Positions 53,769 to 63,034 of a stretch of 64,000 bases of DNA are shown here, one piece after another (the stretch's first letter is position 1; every line of letters starts with the position of its first letter). A program made the translations under genes and the position numbers. The stretch is from Clavibacter michiganensis (GTDB lineage Bacteria > Actinomycetota > Actinomycetes > Actinomycetales > Microbacteriaceae), in contig NZ_CP080437.1 of NCBI RefSeq assembly GCF_021216655.1, forward strand, positions 1,488,001 through 1,552,000, in the 5' to 3' direction. A model generated the notes under the pieces. It saw nothing but the letters and a program-made list of their open reading frames with translations. It ran no database searches and was not told the DNA's origin.

Positions 53769-54710
53769 CTAGTTCGCGCCGCTGGTGTTGATGCCGCCGT
53801 TGACGCCGTTGGGGTAGAACCCGCCCTTGGTCACGGCCTTGTTGTTCAGGTACACGATGTTGAGGACCTGGCCCGTGGTGCGGCTGAACGCGATGCCGTT
53901 CGCGTCGGTCGGCACGAGGTTCGCGCCGCCCGAGATCGTGATGCCCTGGTCGAGGTCCGTGGACCCGTCGAGGGAGTCGCGCGCGTTCGAGATCGCGTTG
54001 GTCGGGGCCGCGAGGCCCTTCGCGAACAGCGACGTGCGGATGATGCCCGCGTGGTACGCCTCGACCGCGAGGATGCCGGCGGCCGCCTCCAGGTACGTCT
54101 TGTTCGTGATGAGCGGGGCCGCGCCCTTGTAGGCGGTGACTCCGACGTCCTCGAACACGAACGAGGCGAGCAGGAAGTTCTCGTCGCTCGCGAACGCGTC
54201 GAACTTCTCGCCCGGCTTGATGAGGCCGGCAGCCGTGGCCGCCGCGGAGAACGCGTCGTCCAGGTTGATCGCGGGACGCGCGACCTTCGCCGAGCCGAGC
54301 GCGGAGCGCAGGAACTTGACGTGGGCCTTCTCGTCCTGCGCGATCTCGCGGGCGTACTCGCGGATGGCGCGGTCCTTGAACTGCACCTGGCGGCCGCCGG
54401 TCACGCCGCCGGCCGTGCCGACACCGGAGATGTCGTTCGGGACGAGGCCGTTGCCGGTGGAGGCACGCAGGTAGAACTCGGCCTCGAGGTACTCGAGGTT
54501 GAGCGCGAAGTTGAGGACGGCGAGGTCGGTCGCCTGGCCGGCGTCGGCCTCGGCCTGGGCGTCGGCCGCCTGGGCTCCGGTCGCGGGGATCAGGGCCGCG
54601 GCGCCGACGCCGAGTCCCGCGATGCCCGCGGCGCTGAAGAAGCAACGACGGTCGAGCGGCGACTGCGCGCTCCGGTCGATGGCCTGGGTGATGAACTTCT
54701 TGTCGAACAT
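53769..54710 (-). CDS. Tat-exported ferritin-like domain protein
   Basis: A 313-residue protein. The leader has a twin-arginine motif, [22 protein letters not shown], and a cleavage site near GAQAADAQ. The ferritin_2-like four-helix bundle (about 60-235) retains paired acidic residues and histidines: [45 protein letters not shown] [22 protein letters not shown] and [19 protein letters not shown], i.e. E...EKxH...E..H, suggesting a di-iron site. It may store or oxidise metal outside the cell. GGGAG precedes the ATG, and an inverted repeat GTATC-N3-GATAC lies 28-40 nt upstream. Confidence 0.9.
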   Translation of the reverse strand: MFDKKFITQAIDRSAQSPLDRRCFFSAAGIAGLGVGAAALIPATGAQAADAQAEADAGQATDLAVLNFALNLEYLEAEFYLRASTGNGLVPNDISGVGTAGGVTGGRQVQFKDRAIREYAREIAQDEKAHVKFLRSALGSAKVARPAINLDDAFSAAATAAGLIKPGEKFDAFASDENFLLASFVFEDVGVTAYKGAAPLITNKTYLEAAAGILAVEAYHAGIIRTSLFAKGLAAPTNAISNARDSLDGSTDLDQGITISGGANLVPTDANGIAFSRTTGQVLNIVYLNNKAVTKGGFYPNGVNGGINTSGAN

Positions 54711-54737
54711 GGATGAGCTCCCTTGATCGGCGCGTCC

Positions 54738-54750
54738 GTATCCCAGATAC
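54738..54750 (-). promoter_or_regulatory. Inverted repeat GTATC-CCA-GATAC upstream of the ferritin-like gene
   Basis: A 5-bp inverted repeat with 3-nt spacer, 28 nt before the start codon on the minus strand. It could be an operator or the -10 region of an alternative sigma promoter. Confidence 0.3.
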
Positions 54751-54894
54751 CGAGCGCGTGGTGGTTCGAACGCTAAACGGGTGTTCGACATCCGGATAGG
54801 GGCGCGACGCACTGTTTCGCCGGATGTCACGAACCCTTCGGAACCCGGCTCTCCGCGGATTGGCCCGGGGACGCGCGGATCTCCGGGACGCGGA

Positions 54895-57528
54895 TCAGGT
54901 CGGGATCACCTTGAAGAGCACCTTGCGCGTCACCATGAACCAGATCGCCGCCAGCACGAGGGTGTGGACCACTGCTCCCTGCCAGGGATTCGCCCTGTCG
55001 AGGAACGGCAGGCTGCCGACGATCAGGACGAAGAACACGTGGACGATGAAGACGTAGAGGCTCGCGGATCCGAGCGGCGTGTAGAACCAGCCGAACGCGC
55101 GATCCACGGGCTTCCACACCCGCGTGAGGAACGTGTACGCGACCACCAGCATCAGCCCGAGGTCGAGCAGGCGGCCCGGCTGGAGGAACGTGCGCTGGTA
55201 CATCGACTCGTACAGCGACGAGTAGAGGCCGTCAGGCACGCCGGGCAGCTGCACGCCGAAGGTGTGGCCGGCCCAGAGCACCGCGAGCGCGCCCACGTAG
55301 GCGACCACGAGGATCGACACGAGGACGCGGCCGACACGACCCGTGAGGGCGCGCGTGAGCTGCTTCCGGTAGTACCCGATCACCATGCCGTTGAGGAACG
55401 CGACCTGCCACGTGAGCAGCGGGAAGACGTCCTCGAACATCGACGGCAGCACGCGGATGTCGAACTGCGCGTTGAGCACGTACCCGGTCCAGCTGACGAT
55501 GAGCACGACCCACCACATGCGGCGGCGGAGCAGCCACACGACCGCGGGGACGAGGAGCGTCAGCACCACGAACAGGCCCATGATGTTGAACACCCACGGG
55601 CCCATGCGGAGCAGCAGCAGGTCGCGGATCGCGTACCAGGGCGGCGGGTAGTCGAGCAGGCGCGCGCCGTTCGGGTAGAGGTCGTAGACCTGGCCGGTGG
55701 TGACCTTGCCGTCGGCGCCCGTGCCGCGGTCGGTGAACGTGGTGATCACGTCGGTGTTCAGGAACGGCACGAAGGTGAGGGCGAAGACGATGACGACCAC
55801 GGCGATCGCCACGATGTACTGCTTGAAGGCGCGCCGGAGGATGGAGACGAGGGCCTTCATCTCGCCGAACTTCTTGACCGCCAGCGGGTAGACCATGCCG
55901 AGCACGAGGCCGGAGAGCAGCACGAACATCTCGGCGCCCGTGATGGCGCCAATGGCGTTGATGGTCACGTACGAATACGGGCTCGCCACCTCGATGTGGG
56001 TGATGACCACGGCGACGATGGTCCAGCCGCGGAACAGGTCGAGGCGGCGGTCGCGGGGCGAGTTCTCGTCCGGGTAGCGCCAGCCGGGCTTCAGCCGCCC
56101 GATGGGTCCGGAGATCGCGAACAGCAGGAGCAGCACGACCGCGCAGAGCACGATCCAGCCCATCTGCTCGTCCTCGGGGGATCCCGGGTCGCGGTACTGC
56201 GCGGTCGCGACGTTGGCGCGCTCCTGGTCGAAGACCTGCGTGACGGCGCCGAGGGTCGCGGTCGCCGGATCCAGGTGCGCGAGCAGGGCGGACGCGACGG
56301 CAGGATCCCCCGTGGCGCGCCAGTCGATGACGGCGCCGTCGGCCTCCGCCTCCGTGCGCTGGACCTCGCGCCACACCACCATGCCGATGCCGGGGTGCGC
56401 GGCCCGGATGTCGGCGGAGAGCACCTGGTCCCACCACGCGCTCTTGATGTCGATCTCGGAGGCCCCGTCGGTGCGGGCCGGGTCGTAGAGGGCGCCCGTC
56501 TCGATGACGGCCGGCTTGCCGGTGCCCTCGATCCACTCGGCCGCGAAGTCGCGCCCGGCGCCGCCCTGGTCGGCGTACCCGTACTCCCCGGCCAGCTCGC
56601 GGGCGAACTTGCCCTCCTCGGGCACCACGTTCTTCCCGAACTCCTGCTGCGGGATCACCTCGCTGCCCAGGTAGTCCCGCGTGGGCTGCCCGATGGTGAA
56701 GTCCTGCTCGGCGCCGAAGTGCGACGCGGACAGGCCCACCCAGTCGACGGCGTCGTCGCCCGGGTAGTACGGCCGGTAGGCGTCGTCGTCCACGTCGACG
56801 CGGCCGTTGCCGTCGGTGTCGAGCTCCGCGATGGACCGCGTGCCGGACGCGGCCGTGAGCCCGTCCGCGGATCCGAACGGGTAGCCGGCCGCGTACGCGG
56901 GCGACCACACGGTGACGGCGCCGGCGTCGGACGCGTGGACGGCATCCGCGACCTGGCGGAACGCGGTGACGTACGCGGTGGGCTGCTGGCCCCAGGGGGT
57001 CCACGAGCCGTTCATCTCGGGGGCGAACCGCACGAGCGCGCGGGAGTCGTAGCGCTCGCGCAGCGCCTCGAGCCGGCCGGTCAGCGCGGTCGCGTCCGCC
57101 GCCGTCAGCTCGGCGAGCGGCTTCGTCGGCTCGAGCGTGAGGAAGAGGAGCGATCCCTGCTGCGCGGCCTGCTGCGCGAACTGGTCGAGGTAGGTGACGT
57201 CGTCGGATCCGAGCGGGTAGCGCACCGACTGGCCGAGCACCGCGGGGACCGCCCCCAGGCGGTCGGCGTAGCTCTGCGCGTCGTCGGCGGTCCAGTCGAT
57301 GATGCCGCCGAACCAGGGCGCGGCGGGTGCGCGGGTGAGGTCGACCTCGTCCGCGGGTGCCGCGGGCGCGGCCGCCCGGGGCGCGGAGGCCTGCGGCGCG
57401 GCCGGCACGGCGAGCGCCGCCGTCGCCGGGACGACCGCGATGGCGAGCGCCACCATGGCCGCGGCCCAGCCGCCGATCCGTCCCCGCGTGCGCCCGCCCC
57501 CGCGCGCCCGCATCCCCCCGCCGCGCAT
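54895..57528 (-). CDS. GH26-like domain fused to OpgC-type acyltransferase
   Basis: An 877-residue protein. A signal sequence (about 18-40) is followed by a GH26-like (mannanase/endoglucanase-like) domain, about 65-400, with the acid/base Glu in [12 protein letters not shown] (E171) and the nucleophile-like Glu in KPAVIETG (E343). Between them, a dockerin-like calcium loop [12 protein letters not shown] (237-248) is present. One membrane helix (about 462-482) leads to a cytosolic [12 protein letters not shown] and a 10-helix OpgC domain (about 495-870), which adds succinyl or acyl groups to osmoregulated periplasmic glucan in Gram-negatives. The fusion links glucan trimming and decoration. 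The ATG overlaps the upstream RsbW-like stop (ATGA). Confidence 0.85.
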   Translation of the reverse strand: MRGGGMRARGGGRTRGRIGGWAAAMVALAIAVVPATAALAVPAAPQASAPRAAAPAAPADEVDLTRAPAAPWFGGIIDWTADDAQSYADRLGAVPAVLGQSVRYPLGSDDVTYLDQFAQQAAQQGSLLFLTLEPTKPLAELTAADATALTGRLEALRERYDSRALVRFAPEMNGSWTPWGQQPTAYVTAFRQVADAVHASDAGAVTVWSPAYAAGYPFGSADGLTAASGTRSIAELDTDGNGRVDVDDDAYRPYYPGDDAVDWVGLSASHFGAEQDFTIGQPTRDYLGSEVIPQQEFGKNVVPEEGKFARELAGEYGYADQGGAGRDFAAEWIEGTGKPAVIETGALYDPARTDGASEIDIKSAWWDQVLSADIRAAHPGIGMVVWREVQRTEAEADGAVIDWRATGDPAVASALLAHLDPATATLGAVTQVFDQERANVATAQYRDPGSPEDEQMGWIVLCAVVLLLLFAISGPIGRLKPGWRYPDENSPRDRRLDLFRGWTIVAVVITHIEVASPYSYVTINAIGAITGAEMFVLLSGLVLGMVYPLAVKKFGEMKALVSILRRAFKQYIVAIAVVVIVFALTFVPFLNTDVITTFTDRGTGADGKVTTGQVYDLYPNGARLLDYPPPWYAIRDLLLLRMGPWVFNIMGLFVVLTLLVPAVVWLLRRRMWWVVLIVSWTGYVLNAQFDIRVLPSMFEDVFPLLTWQVAFLNGMVIGYYRKQLTRALTGRVGRVLVSILVVAYVGALAVLWAGHTFGVQLPGVPDGLYSSLYESMYQRTFLQPGRLLDLGLMLVVAYTFLTRVWKPVDRAFGWFYTPLGSASLYVFIVHVFFVLIVGSLPFLDRANPWQGAVVHTLVLAAIWFMVTRKVLFKVIPT

Positions 57529-57977
57529 CAGCCGCGAAGCCTGACCAGCCGCCAGCGGTTGCTGCCGTCGGTGCGCTCGTAGGTGAGGTCGTCGAGGACC
57601 GCCTGCGCGAGCGCCAGCCCGCGGCCGCTCTCGCTGAGGTCGTCGGGCATGGACACGCGCGTGAGGTCGACGACGGCGGGCTGGCCGTCGTCCTCGAACA
57701 GCGCGACGATGCGGTCGTGCTGGCAGATCACGGTCATGGTGAACGTCACGGGATACCCCGCGCGCTCCCCCACCGCGACGCCGTGCTCGACCACGTTGCC
57801 GGCGATCTCCACCACGGCCGTCTCGAACAGCATCCGCTCGGTGTCGCTCACGTCGAACGCCTGGTCCCACACGGCGGCGATCACGGCGTGCACCGCGGCG
57901 AGGCTCTCCTCCACCGCGGGCAGCGTGACGTTGGCCCGCACCGGCGGCGCGTGGTGCGTCATGCCCTCATCGGTCAC
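57528..57977 (-). CDS. RsbW-like anti-sigma/serine kinase ATPase
   Basis: A 149-residue GHKL-fold protein. ETAVVEIAGNVVEHGVAVG holds the N-box (E-x-x-x-N), VALFEDDGQPA the D-x-G, and DDLSESGRGLALAQAVLDDLTY the G-x-G lid. It should phosphorylate the STAS protein encoded just before it and bind a sigma factor or other target. GTG 57977 is chosen because GAGGG lies 8 nt upstream; an internal ATG (57962) has poor spacing. It overlaps the STAS gene by 11 nt. No sigma factor gene is in the window. Confidence 0.9.
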   Translation of the reverse strand: MTDEGMTHHAPPVRANVTLPAVEESLAAVHAVIAAVWDQAFDVSDTERMLFETAVVEIAGNVVEHGVAVGERAGYPVTFTMTVICQHDRIVALFEDDGQPAVVDLTRVSMPDDLSESGRGLALAQAVLDDLTYERTDGSNRWRLVRLRG

Positions 57978-58305
57978 GGAACACGCCCTCGGGCGACTCG
58001 TGCACCGTGAGCACGCGGTTGAGGTTCGTGAGCTCCAGCACCGCCTTCACCTGCGCGTTGGGGCGCGCGAGCCGGAGATCGCCGCCGGCCTGGCGGGCGC
58101 GCTTGAGGCCTGAGACGAGGGCGCCGAGGCCGGAGGAGTCCATGAAGTCGGTGCTGCCGAGGTCCACCACGACGAAGGGGCGTCCGCCGTCGATGACCTC
58201 GGTCACGACGGTGGTGAGCTGCCGGGCGGAGACCATGTTGAGGCGGCCGGTCGGCGTGACGACGCTCACATGCGTGCCCTGCTCGTTGACTGCGATGTCG
58301 ATCAT
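57967..58305 (-). CDS. STAS-domain anti-sigma factor antagonist
   Basis: A 112-residue STAS protein of the RsbV/SpoIIAA type. VSVVTPTGRLNMVSARQLTTVV is the first half; VVVDLGSTDFMDSSGLGALVSG carries the phospho-acceptor serine (S57 or S58). Unphosphorylated it would bind the RsbW-like ATPase and free its partner. AAGGAGG precedes the ATG at 58305, which overlaps the glycosyltransferase stop (ATGA). Confidence 0.93.
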   Translation of the reverse strand: MIDIAVNEQGTHVSVVTPTGRLNMVSARQLTTVVTEVIDGGRPFVVVDLGSTDFMDSSGLGALVSGLKRARQAGGDLRLARPNAQVKAVLELTNLNRVLTVHESPEGVFRDR

Positions 58306-60293
58306 GCGTCCTCCTTGGCCGGCGTGAAGCCCCGGTAGCGGGCCGCACGGATGATGATGCTGAAGATCGCCAGGTCGAAGACGACCCAGGCGAGGTTGGT
58401 GAACGTGCCGAGCGGCGTCGCCTGCCCGACAGACAGGCGCAGGATGCCGATCGCGGAGGCGACGACGAGCGCGCCCATCACGTAGAGCTGCGGCTTCACG
58501 AGGTCGTACCGCGGCTTCCCGCTCGCGGCGCGGACCTTGGGGGTGACCGCGAAGTCGAGGGGCTTGCGGAAGAACACGTTGGCGACGGCGGTGGTGACCG
58601 AGGAGATCCACACCGGGAACAGCGCGAGCGAGTACTGCTGGCCGCGCCAGGTGCGCTTGCCGCGGCCGACCACCGCGAACAGGAGCTGGTTGACGAGGAG
58701 GAACGGGATCAGCCGGATGAAGAAGTCCGTCGAGATCGCCTGCACCGGCAGCACGCCGAAGACGAGGTAGATGATCGGCGCGGCCACGTAGACGACCGCC
58801 GTGAAGCCGGAGAAGTAGCTCCACATCGTGGCGAAGTACATGAGCCGCTGCGGGATGGAGAGCGCCTTCTGCAGCAGCGGGTTCTCGCGGAAGAACACCT
58901 GGATCGTGCCCTGCGCCCAGCGGAGCCGCTGGGTGAGCATGGTCGGCAGGTCCTCCGGCGCCAGCCCGTAGGCGAGGACCTCGTCGTGGTACGCCGACTT
59001 CCAGCCGAGCCCGTGCAGGCGCATGCAGGTGGCCATGTCCTCGGTCACGGAGATGGTGGCCAGCGGCATGATCGACTGCGCGTCGTCGTCGCGGTGCACG
59101 TCGATGTCGCGGACGATCGCGCGCACGGCGTCGAGCGCGCCGAGCGGCGACCAGTCGCGCTGCGCGAGGCGCGTCATGGCGCTCTCGTCGACGAGCGAGA
59201 CCGCGTCGCGCTCGGCGGAGTGGCGGCCGGCGAGCGCAGCGATCTCGGCGAGGTCGGCGTTCAGCGCGGCCATGTCGTCCTGCACCATGCGCGCGGCGAT
59301 GGAGTCGACGCGCTTCTGGAAGCGGTAGGTCACGTCGGCGAGCGCCTGGCCGCGGCGCAGCTCGGCGCGGGCGCGGCGCACGTCGTAGGCGACGTCGTCG
59401 AGCGCCTTCCGCAGCTCCAGCTGGTCGGGCTCGAGCTCCTCGCGGGCCTTGTCGATGACATCGCCCGCCGTGCGCAGCGCGCGGAAGACGCTGATCTCGA
59501 TGTCCGTCACGTAGCGCGAGACGCCGAGGAGCATGAGGGCCTCGCGGCGGAGGATGGCGTTGGAGCCGCAGAAGAACGCCGCGTTCCAGCCGTCCTTGCC
59601 CTGCTGGATGGGGCCGTAGAACAGCGGCGCCTGGCTGCCGAGCGGATCCGCGTCCGGCACGTTCACGAACACCTGCGGCGTCTGCACGAGCGCCATGCGC
59701 CGGTCGTCGAAGTAGCCGAGGGTCTTGTCGAGGATCTCGGGCTCCGGCACCTGGTCGGCGTCGAGGATGAGCATGAACTCGCCCTCGGTCGTGAGCAGCG
59801 CGTTGTTGAGGTTGCCGGCCTTGGCGTGGCGGGCGCGGCCCGACCAGTCGGCCGAGCGGGTGATCCAGCCGATGCCCTCCGCCTCCGCCAGGTCGCGGAG
59901 CTCCGTGCGGTTGCCGTCGTCGAGCACCCACGTCTTGTGCGGGTAGGTGATGCGCTGGGCGGCGCGGGCCGTCTCCATCACGAGGTCGAGCGGCTCGTTG
60001 TACGTCGCGATGAACACGTCGACCGTGAGCCCCGGCTGCGGCGCGGGCGGCTTGGGCCGGTCGCGGGCGCGCCACATCGTGAGCCCGAAGAGCAGCGAGT
60101 CGATGAGGCTGTACGTCTCCGCGAGCACGAGCGGGATCGCGATCCAGAGCGCCTCGGTGTTCACCGAGAAGAGCAGCCGCCAGATGATGTAGTTCAGGCC
60201 GAGGATCGCCGTCACCACGGCGAGGAGGCGGATGAACGCGAACCGCAGCGGCGACCTCCCCGTGGTCGGTGCGCGGTGCGTCGAGCGGCTCAC
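58302..60293 (-). CDS. BcsA-like family 2 glycosyltransferase with helical insert
   Basis: A 663-residue processive beta-glucan synthase. Two N-terminal helices (about 18-70) precede the catalytic domain: DVFIATYNEP, D125/D126 in WVLDDGN, DAD at 178-180, FFCGSNAILRREAL, TED at 417-419 and QRLRW at 455-459, then about four to five membrane helices. These are all the D,D,D,Q(R)xRW residues of cellulose synthases. Between the FCGSNAILRR motif and TED, where BcsA needs only about 25 residues, lies an insert of about 150 residues (about 262-412) rich in helix and coiled-coil, e.g. ELEPDQLELRKALDDVAYDV. No PilZ domain is present. GTG 60293 overlaps the phosphatase stop (GTGA). Confidence 0.92.
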   Translation of the reverse strand: MSRSTHRAPTTGRSPLRFAFIRLLAVVTAILGLNYIIWRLLFSVNTEALWIAIPLVLAETYSLIDSLLFGLTMWRARDRPKPPAPQPGLTVDVFIATYNEPLDLVMETARAAQRITYPHKTWVLDDGNRTELRDLAEAEGIGWITRSADWSGRARHAKAGNLNNALLTTEGEFMLILDADQVPEPEILDKTLGYFDDRRMALVQTPQVFVNVPDADPLGSQAPLFYGPIQQGKDGWNAAFFCGSNAILRREALMLLGVSRYVTDIEISVFRALRTAGDVIDKAREELEPDQLELRKALDDVAYDVRRARAELRRGQALADVTYRFQKRVDSIAARMVQDDMAALNADLAEIAALAGRHSAERDAVSLVDESAMTRLAQRDWSPLGALDAVRAIVRDIDVHRDDDAQSIMPLATISVTEDMATCMRLHGLGWKSAYHDEVLAYGLAPEDLPTMLTQRLRWAQGTIQVFFRENPLLQKALSIPQRLMYFATMWSYFSGFTAVVYVAAPIIYLVFGVLPVQAISTDFFIRLIPFLLVNQLLFAVVGRGKRTWRGQQYSLALFPVWISSVTTAVANVFFRKPLDFAVTPKVRAASGKPRYDLVKPQLYVMGALVVASAIGILRLSVGQATPLGTFTNLAWVVFDLAIFSIIIRAARYRGFTPAKEDA

Positions 60294-61486
60294 GCGCGGC
60301 TCACGGCGAGGACGGTCACGTCGTCGAGGGGCGTGCCGGCGCTGGCGAGGATGCGGACCCGTTCGACGAGCGCGTGCACCCCGCCGGCCTCGGTGACCAG
60401 GCGGCCGACGGACGCGAACGCGGGGGCGCTGCCGCCGAACATGTCGAACAGGCCGTCGCTGAAGGTCACGAAGGTGTCGCCGTGCGCGAGCACCACGTGG
60501 CGCTCCTCCCAGCGGTGGTCGGGGTCGATGCCGACGGGCAGGTCGCTCGTGTCGAGGTGCGTGACGCTGCCGTCGCGGTGGACGACGATCGTCAGCCCGT
60601 GCCCCGCGTCGGCGTAGCGCAGGAGGCCGGATGCCTGGTCGAGGTGCCCGTGCTGCAGCGTGACGAAGGATCCCGTGCGGTCGAGGTCGGCGGCGAGCGA
60701 GCGCGCCGCGTCGGTGACCATGAGGCCCGTGTCCTCGAGGACGCCCGCGCCGTAGCGGTCGGCGGTGCTCGCGATGCCGCGGAGCACGGCGCGCACCGTG
60801 GCGGTGAGGATCGCGGCGCCGGTGCCCTTCCCCATCACGTCGGCGAGGGAGAAGCGGAGTCCGGACCCGGTGCGCTCGAAGTCGTAGAAGTCGCCGCCCA
60901 CGACCTGCGCGGGCACGCACACGGCGGCGATGTCGTAGCCGGGGATCTCGACCTCGGCTGCCGGCAGCAGCGCCATCTGCACCGCCTGGGCGCGCTCCAT
61001 CTCCGCGTTCGCGACGAGCTCGCGCTGCGCCCACTCGGCGAGCTCGGCGAAGAGCGCGAGCTGGCCGGCGTCGAGACCGCGCGGCTCGACGTCGTAGAGG
61101 CAGAACGTGCCGATGACGAGGCCCTCGGGATCCCGCAGCGGGTGCCCCGCGTAGAAGCGGATGTGCGGCTCGCCCGCGACGGTGGGCAGGTGCCGGAAGA
61201 CGGGGTGGTCCCGCGCGTCCTCGACGACGAGGATCCGCTCCTCGCGCACGGTGGTGTCGCAGAAGACGCTGCTGATCGGCGTCTCCGAGAGCTCGGCGCC
61301 GGCGCACGACGCGAACCACATGCGGTCGTGGTCGGCGAGGCCGATGGTCGAGAGGGGCACGCCGAACGCCGTGCGAGCCAGGCGCGTGACCCGGTCGAAG
61401 CGCTCCTCGGACGGGCCGTCGAGCAGCCCCAGGGCCTCGACGGCACGCTGCGACGCGGTCGCCCGCGCGTCCTCGATCAGACTCAT
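60290..61486 (-). CDS. GAF-domain SpoIIE/RsbU-type PPM serine phosphatase
   Basis: A 398-residue protein. Residues about 20-170 are a GAF sensor domain (VTRLARTAFGVPLSTIGLAD, SSVFCDTTV, FYAGHPLRDPEGLVIGTFCLYD), and residues about 175-398 are a SpoIIE-like PPM phosphatase: VPAQVVGGDFYDFERT with GGDFYD at 197-202, LADVMGKGTGAA with D216, and FVTFSDGLFDMFG. It should dephosphorylate the STAS protein of the same operon and so turn the partner switch on in response to a small ligand. The ATG at 61484-61486 has GGGGGCGGGG before it; an upstream GTG-like extension lacks family similarity. Confidence 0.9.
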   Translation of the reverse strand: MSLIEDARATASQRAVEALGLLDGPSEERFDRVTRLARTAFGVPLSTIGLADHDRMWFASCAGAELSETPISSVFCDTTVREERILVVEDARDHPVFRHLPTVAGEPHIRFYAGHPLRDPEGLVIGTFCLYDVEPRGLDAGQLALFAELAEWAQRELVANAEMERAQAVQMALLPAAEVEIPGYDIAAVCVPAQVVGGDFYDFERTGSGLRFSLADVMGKGTGAAILTATVRAVLRGIASTADRYGAGVLEDTGLMVTDAARSLAADLDRTGSFVTLQHGHLDQASGLLRYADAGHGLTIVVHRDGSVTHLDTSDLPVGIDPDHRWEERHVVLAHGDTFVTFSDGLFDMFGGSAPAFASVGRLVTEAGGVHALVERVRILASAGTPLDDVTVLAVSRA

Positions 61487-61521
61487 CCCCGCCCCCTCGC
61501 CGATGTGGGCCCCCGCCCACG

Positions 61522-61552
61522 GCACCCGGGATCGCCGGGTGCGCTCAGCTTA
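61522..61552 (-). promoter_or_regulatory. Promoter and leader hairpin of the partner-switch/glucan operon
   Basis: TAAGCT (61547-61552, minus strand) may be the -10. Just downstream, GCACCCGG at 61522-61529 pairs with CCGGGTGC at 61535-61542 to form an 8-bp hairpin with a 5-nt loop near the start of the leader. Confidence 0.35.
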
Positions 61553-61664
61553 CGTGCCCGGATCCATAGGGGACGTACTAAGTAGCGCTACGCGGATGAC
61601 CTCGGTGGTCGTCCCAGTGGTCGCGGAGGGGCTGATAGCTTCGGCAGCGGACCGGGGGGATCGC

Positions 61665-62819
61665 ATGGCATCAGCACGGCGACCGGAGCTGCCCTACCTC
61701 GACGGCATGCGGGGCGCCGCCGCCCTCGCCGTCGTGGCGTTCCACGCGTTCCTCTACACCGGGCTCAGCGGTCAGGCCTGGCGGGATCTGCCGCTCCTCG
61801 GCTGGATCACCGGGTACGGCTACCTCGGCGTGCCCGTCTTCATCGTCCTGTCCGGCTACGTGCTGATGCTCCCCGTCGCCGGCCGCCCGGGGCTCGACCT
61901 CCGGCACGGCACGGCGACCTTCCTCCGGCGCCGGGCCCGGCGGATCCTCCCGCCCTACTTCGCGGCCCTCGCGCTCAGCCTGCTGATGGCGCTCGCGATC
62001 CCCGTGATGCGCGACGGCGCCGGCACCGCCTGGGAGAGCGCGGCGCCCGCCACCCCCGCCGGCATCGCCTCCCACGTCCTCCTGCTCCAGGACCTCTCCC
62101 CCGCGTGGGTCAGCCAGGTGAACGCGCCGCTGTGGAGCGTGGCCGTCGAGTGGCAGATCTACTTCATCATGCCGCTGATGCTTCTGCCGCTCTGGCGGCG
62201 GTGGGGCGGGCTGCCCGTCGTCGCCGTCGCCACTGTCGTCATGACCGGCGCGTCCCTCGCCGGCTTCGCCCCGTGGGCGTGCCCGTGGCTGCTGGGCCTC
62301 TTCGCCGCCGGGATGCTCGCCGCCGAGCTCACGGTCGGGGCTCGCCCGCGCTGGGCGTCCGACCGGCTGCTGCTCGCGGTGGCCGTGGGCGCCGCGGCCG
62401 TGCTGCTCCTCGGGATCACGGTCCTCCAGGGAAGCGTGTGGGCCGCGGAGCTCGTCGCCGGCGCGGGCTTCGCGTCGCTCCTCGCGTGGGCCGGCGGGCG
62501 CACGATGGCCGGATCCCGACCCCGCGCGCTCGGCGCCTTCGTCACCCGTCCGGCGCAGCGGCTCGGGCTCGTCTCCTACAGCGTGTACCTCGTGCACAGC
62601 CCGTTCCTGGCGCTCGGCAACCTCCTGCTGCTGCCGCTCGGGCTGCCCACGGGCGCGCACGCCGCGCTGATGCTCCTGGTCGTCGCGCCGCTCGCGGTCG
62701 CGGCCGGCTTCGGCTTCTTCCACCTCGTGGAGCGCCACTTCCTGAACACGCGCCAGGTGCACGTGACGGAGACGGCGGATCCCGGTGCGGCGCCCGTCGC
62801 GCCCCGGCCGGCGGCCTGA
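61665..62819 (+). CDS. Acyltransferase family 3 membrane protein (OafA-like)
   Basis: A 384-residue integral membrane protein with about ten helices. ELPYLDGMRGAAALAVVAFHAFLYTG is the diagnostic N-terminal helix with the catalytic H, GYLGVPVFIVLSGYVL and FLRRRARRILPPYFAALALSL are further conserved blocks, and LWSVAVEWQIYFIMPLML carries S-V-x-W/E. It probably O-acetylates or otherwise acylates a surface polysaccharide. It is divergent from the glucan operon and may decorate the same product. GGGGGG is 5-10 nt from the ATG. Confidence 0.93.
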   Translation: MASARRPELPYLDGMRGAAALAVVAFHAFLYTGLSGQAWRDLPLLGWITGYGYLGVPVFIVLSGYVLMLPVAGRPGLDLRHGTATFLRRRARRILPPYFAALALSLLMALAIPVMRDGAGTAWESAAPATPAGIASHVLLLQDLSPAWVSQVNAPLWSVAVEWQIYFIMPLMLLPLWRRWGGLPVVAVATVVMTGASLAGFAPWACPWLLGLFAAGMLAAELTVGARPRWASDRLLLAVAVGAAAVLLLGITVLQGSVWAAELVAGAGFASLLAWAGGRTMAGSRPRALGAFVTRPAQRLGLVSYSVYLVHSPFLALGNLLLLPLGLPTGAHAALMLLVVAPLAVAAGFGFFHLVERHFLNTRQVHVTETADPGAAPVAPRPAA

Positions 62820-62845
62820 GCAGCTCGATCGGTCCGCTGAGAAGG

Positions 62846-62920
62846 TGCCCCCGCAGGGACTCGAACCCTGACCTGTAGCGATTTTAAGTCGCCCGTCTCT
62901 GCCAATTGGACTACGGGGGC
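62846..62920 (-). tRNA. tRNA-Leu with anticodon UAA (short variable loop)
   Basis: Read on the minus strand, this 75-nt RNA folds into a complete cloverleaf: a 7-bp acceptor stem GCCCCCG/CGGGGGC, a 3-bp D stem, a 5-bp anticodon stem GGCGA/TCGCT with loop CTTAAAA, and a T stem CAGGG/CCCTG with TTCGAAT. The anticodon is TAA (UAA), which decodes UUA leucine codons, and the discriminator base is A, as in tRNA-Leu. The variable region is only about 6 nt, whereas bacterial tRNA-Leu normally carries a long variable arm. No 3' CCA is encoded (ACCT follows). The isotype is thus set by anticodon and discriminator only. Confidence 0.85.
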
Positions 62921-62984
62921 GGCGCGCCTCGGCGCTCCCGACAGCCTACGGTCGCGGCGCAAATCCGCGGTGCCCGGGCATGAC

Positions 62985-63016
62985 GACGGCCCGCGCGCTG
63001 CTGCGTGCGGGCCGTC
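62985..63016 (-). terminator. Hairpin after the ndh gene
   Basis: A perfect 10-bp stem (GACGGCCCGC and its complement) with a 12-nt loop lies 18 nt after the stop codon of the minus-strand NADH dehydrogenase gene; no T run. Confidence 0.6.
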
Positions 63017-63034
63017 GAGAGTGGTGCGGGTGGA

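Noticed and set aside
49798..53772. A 1,324-codon open frame on the plus strand over the Ig-like protein and the third permease
   Set aside because: It runs through both genes in another frame and is Arg/His/Pro/Gly-rich; both real genes have clear domains and RBSs.
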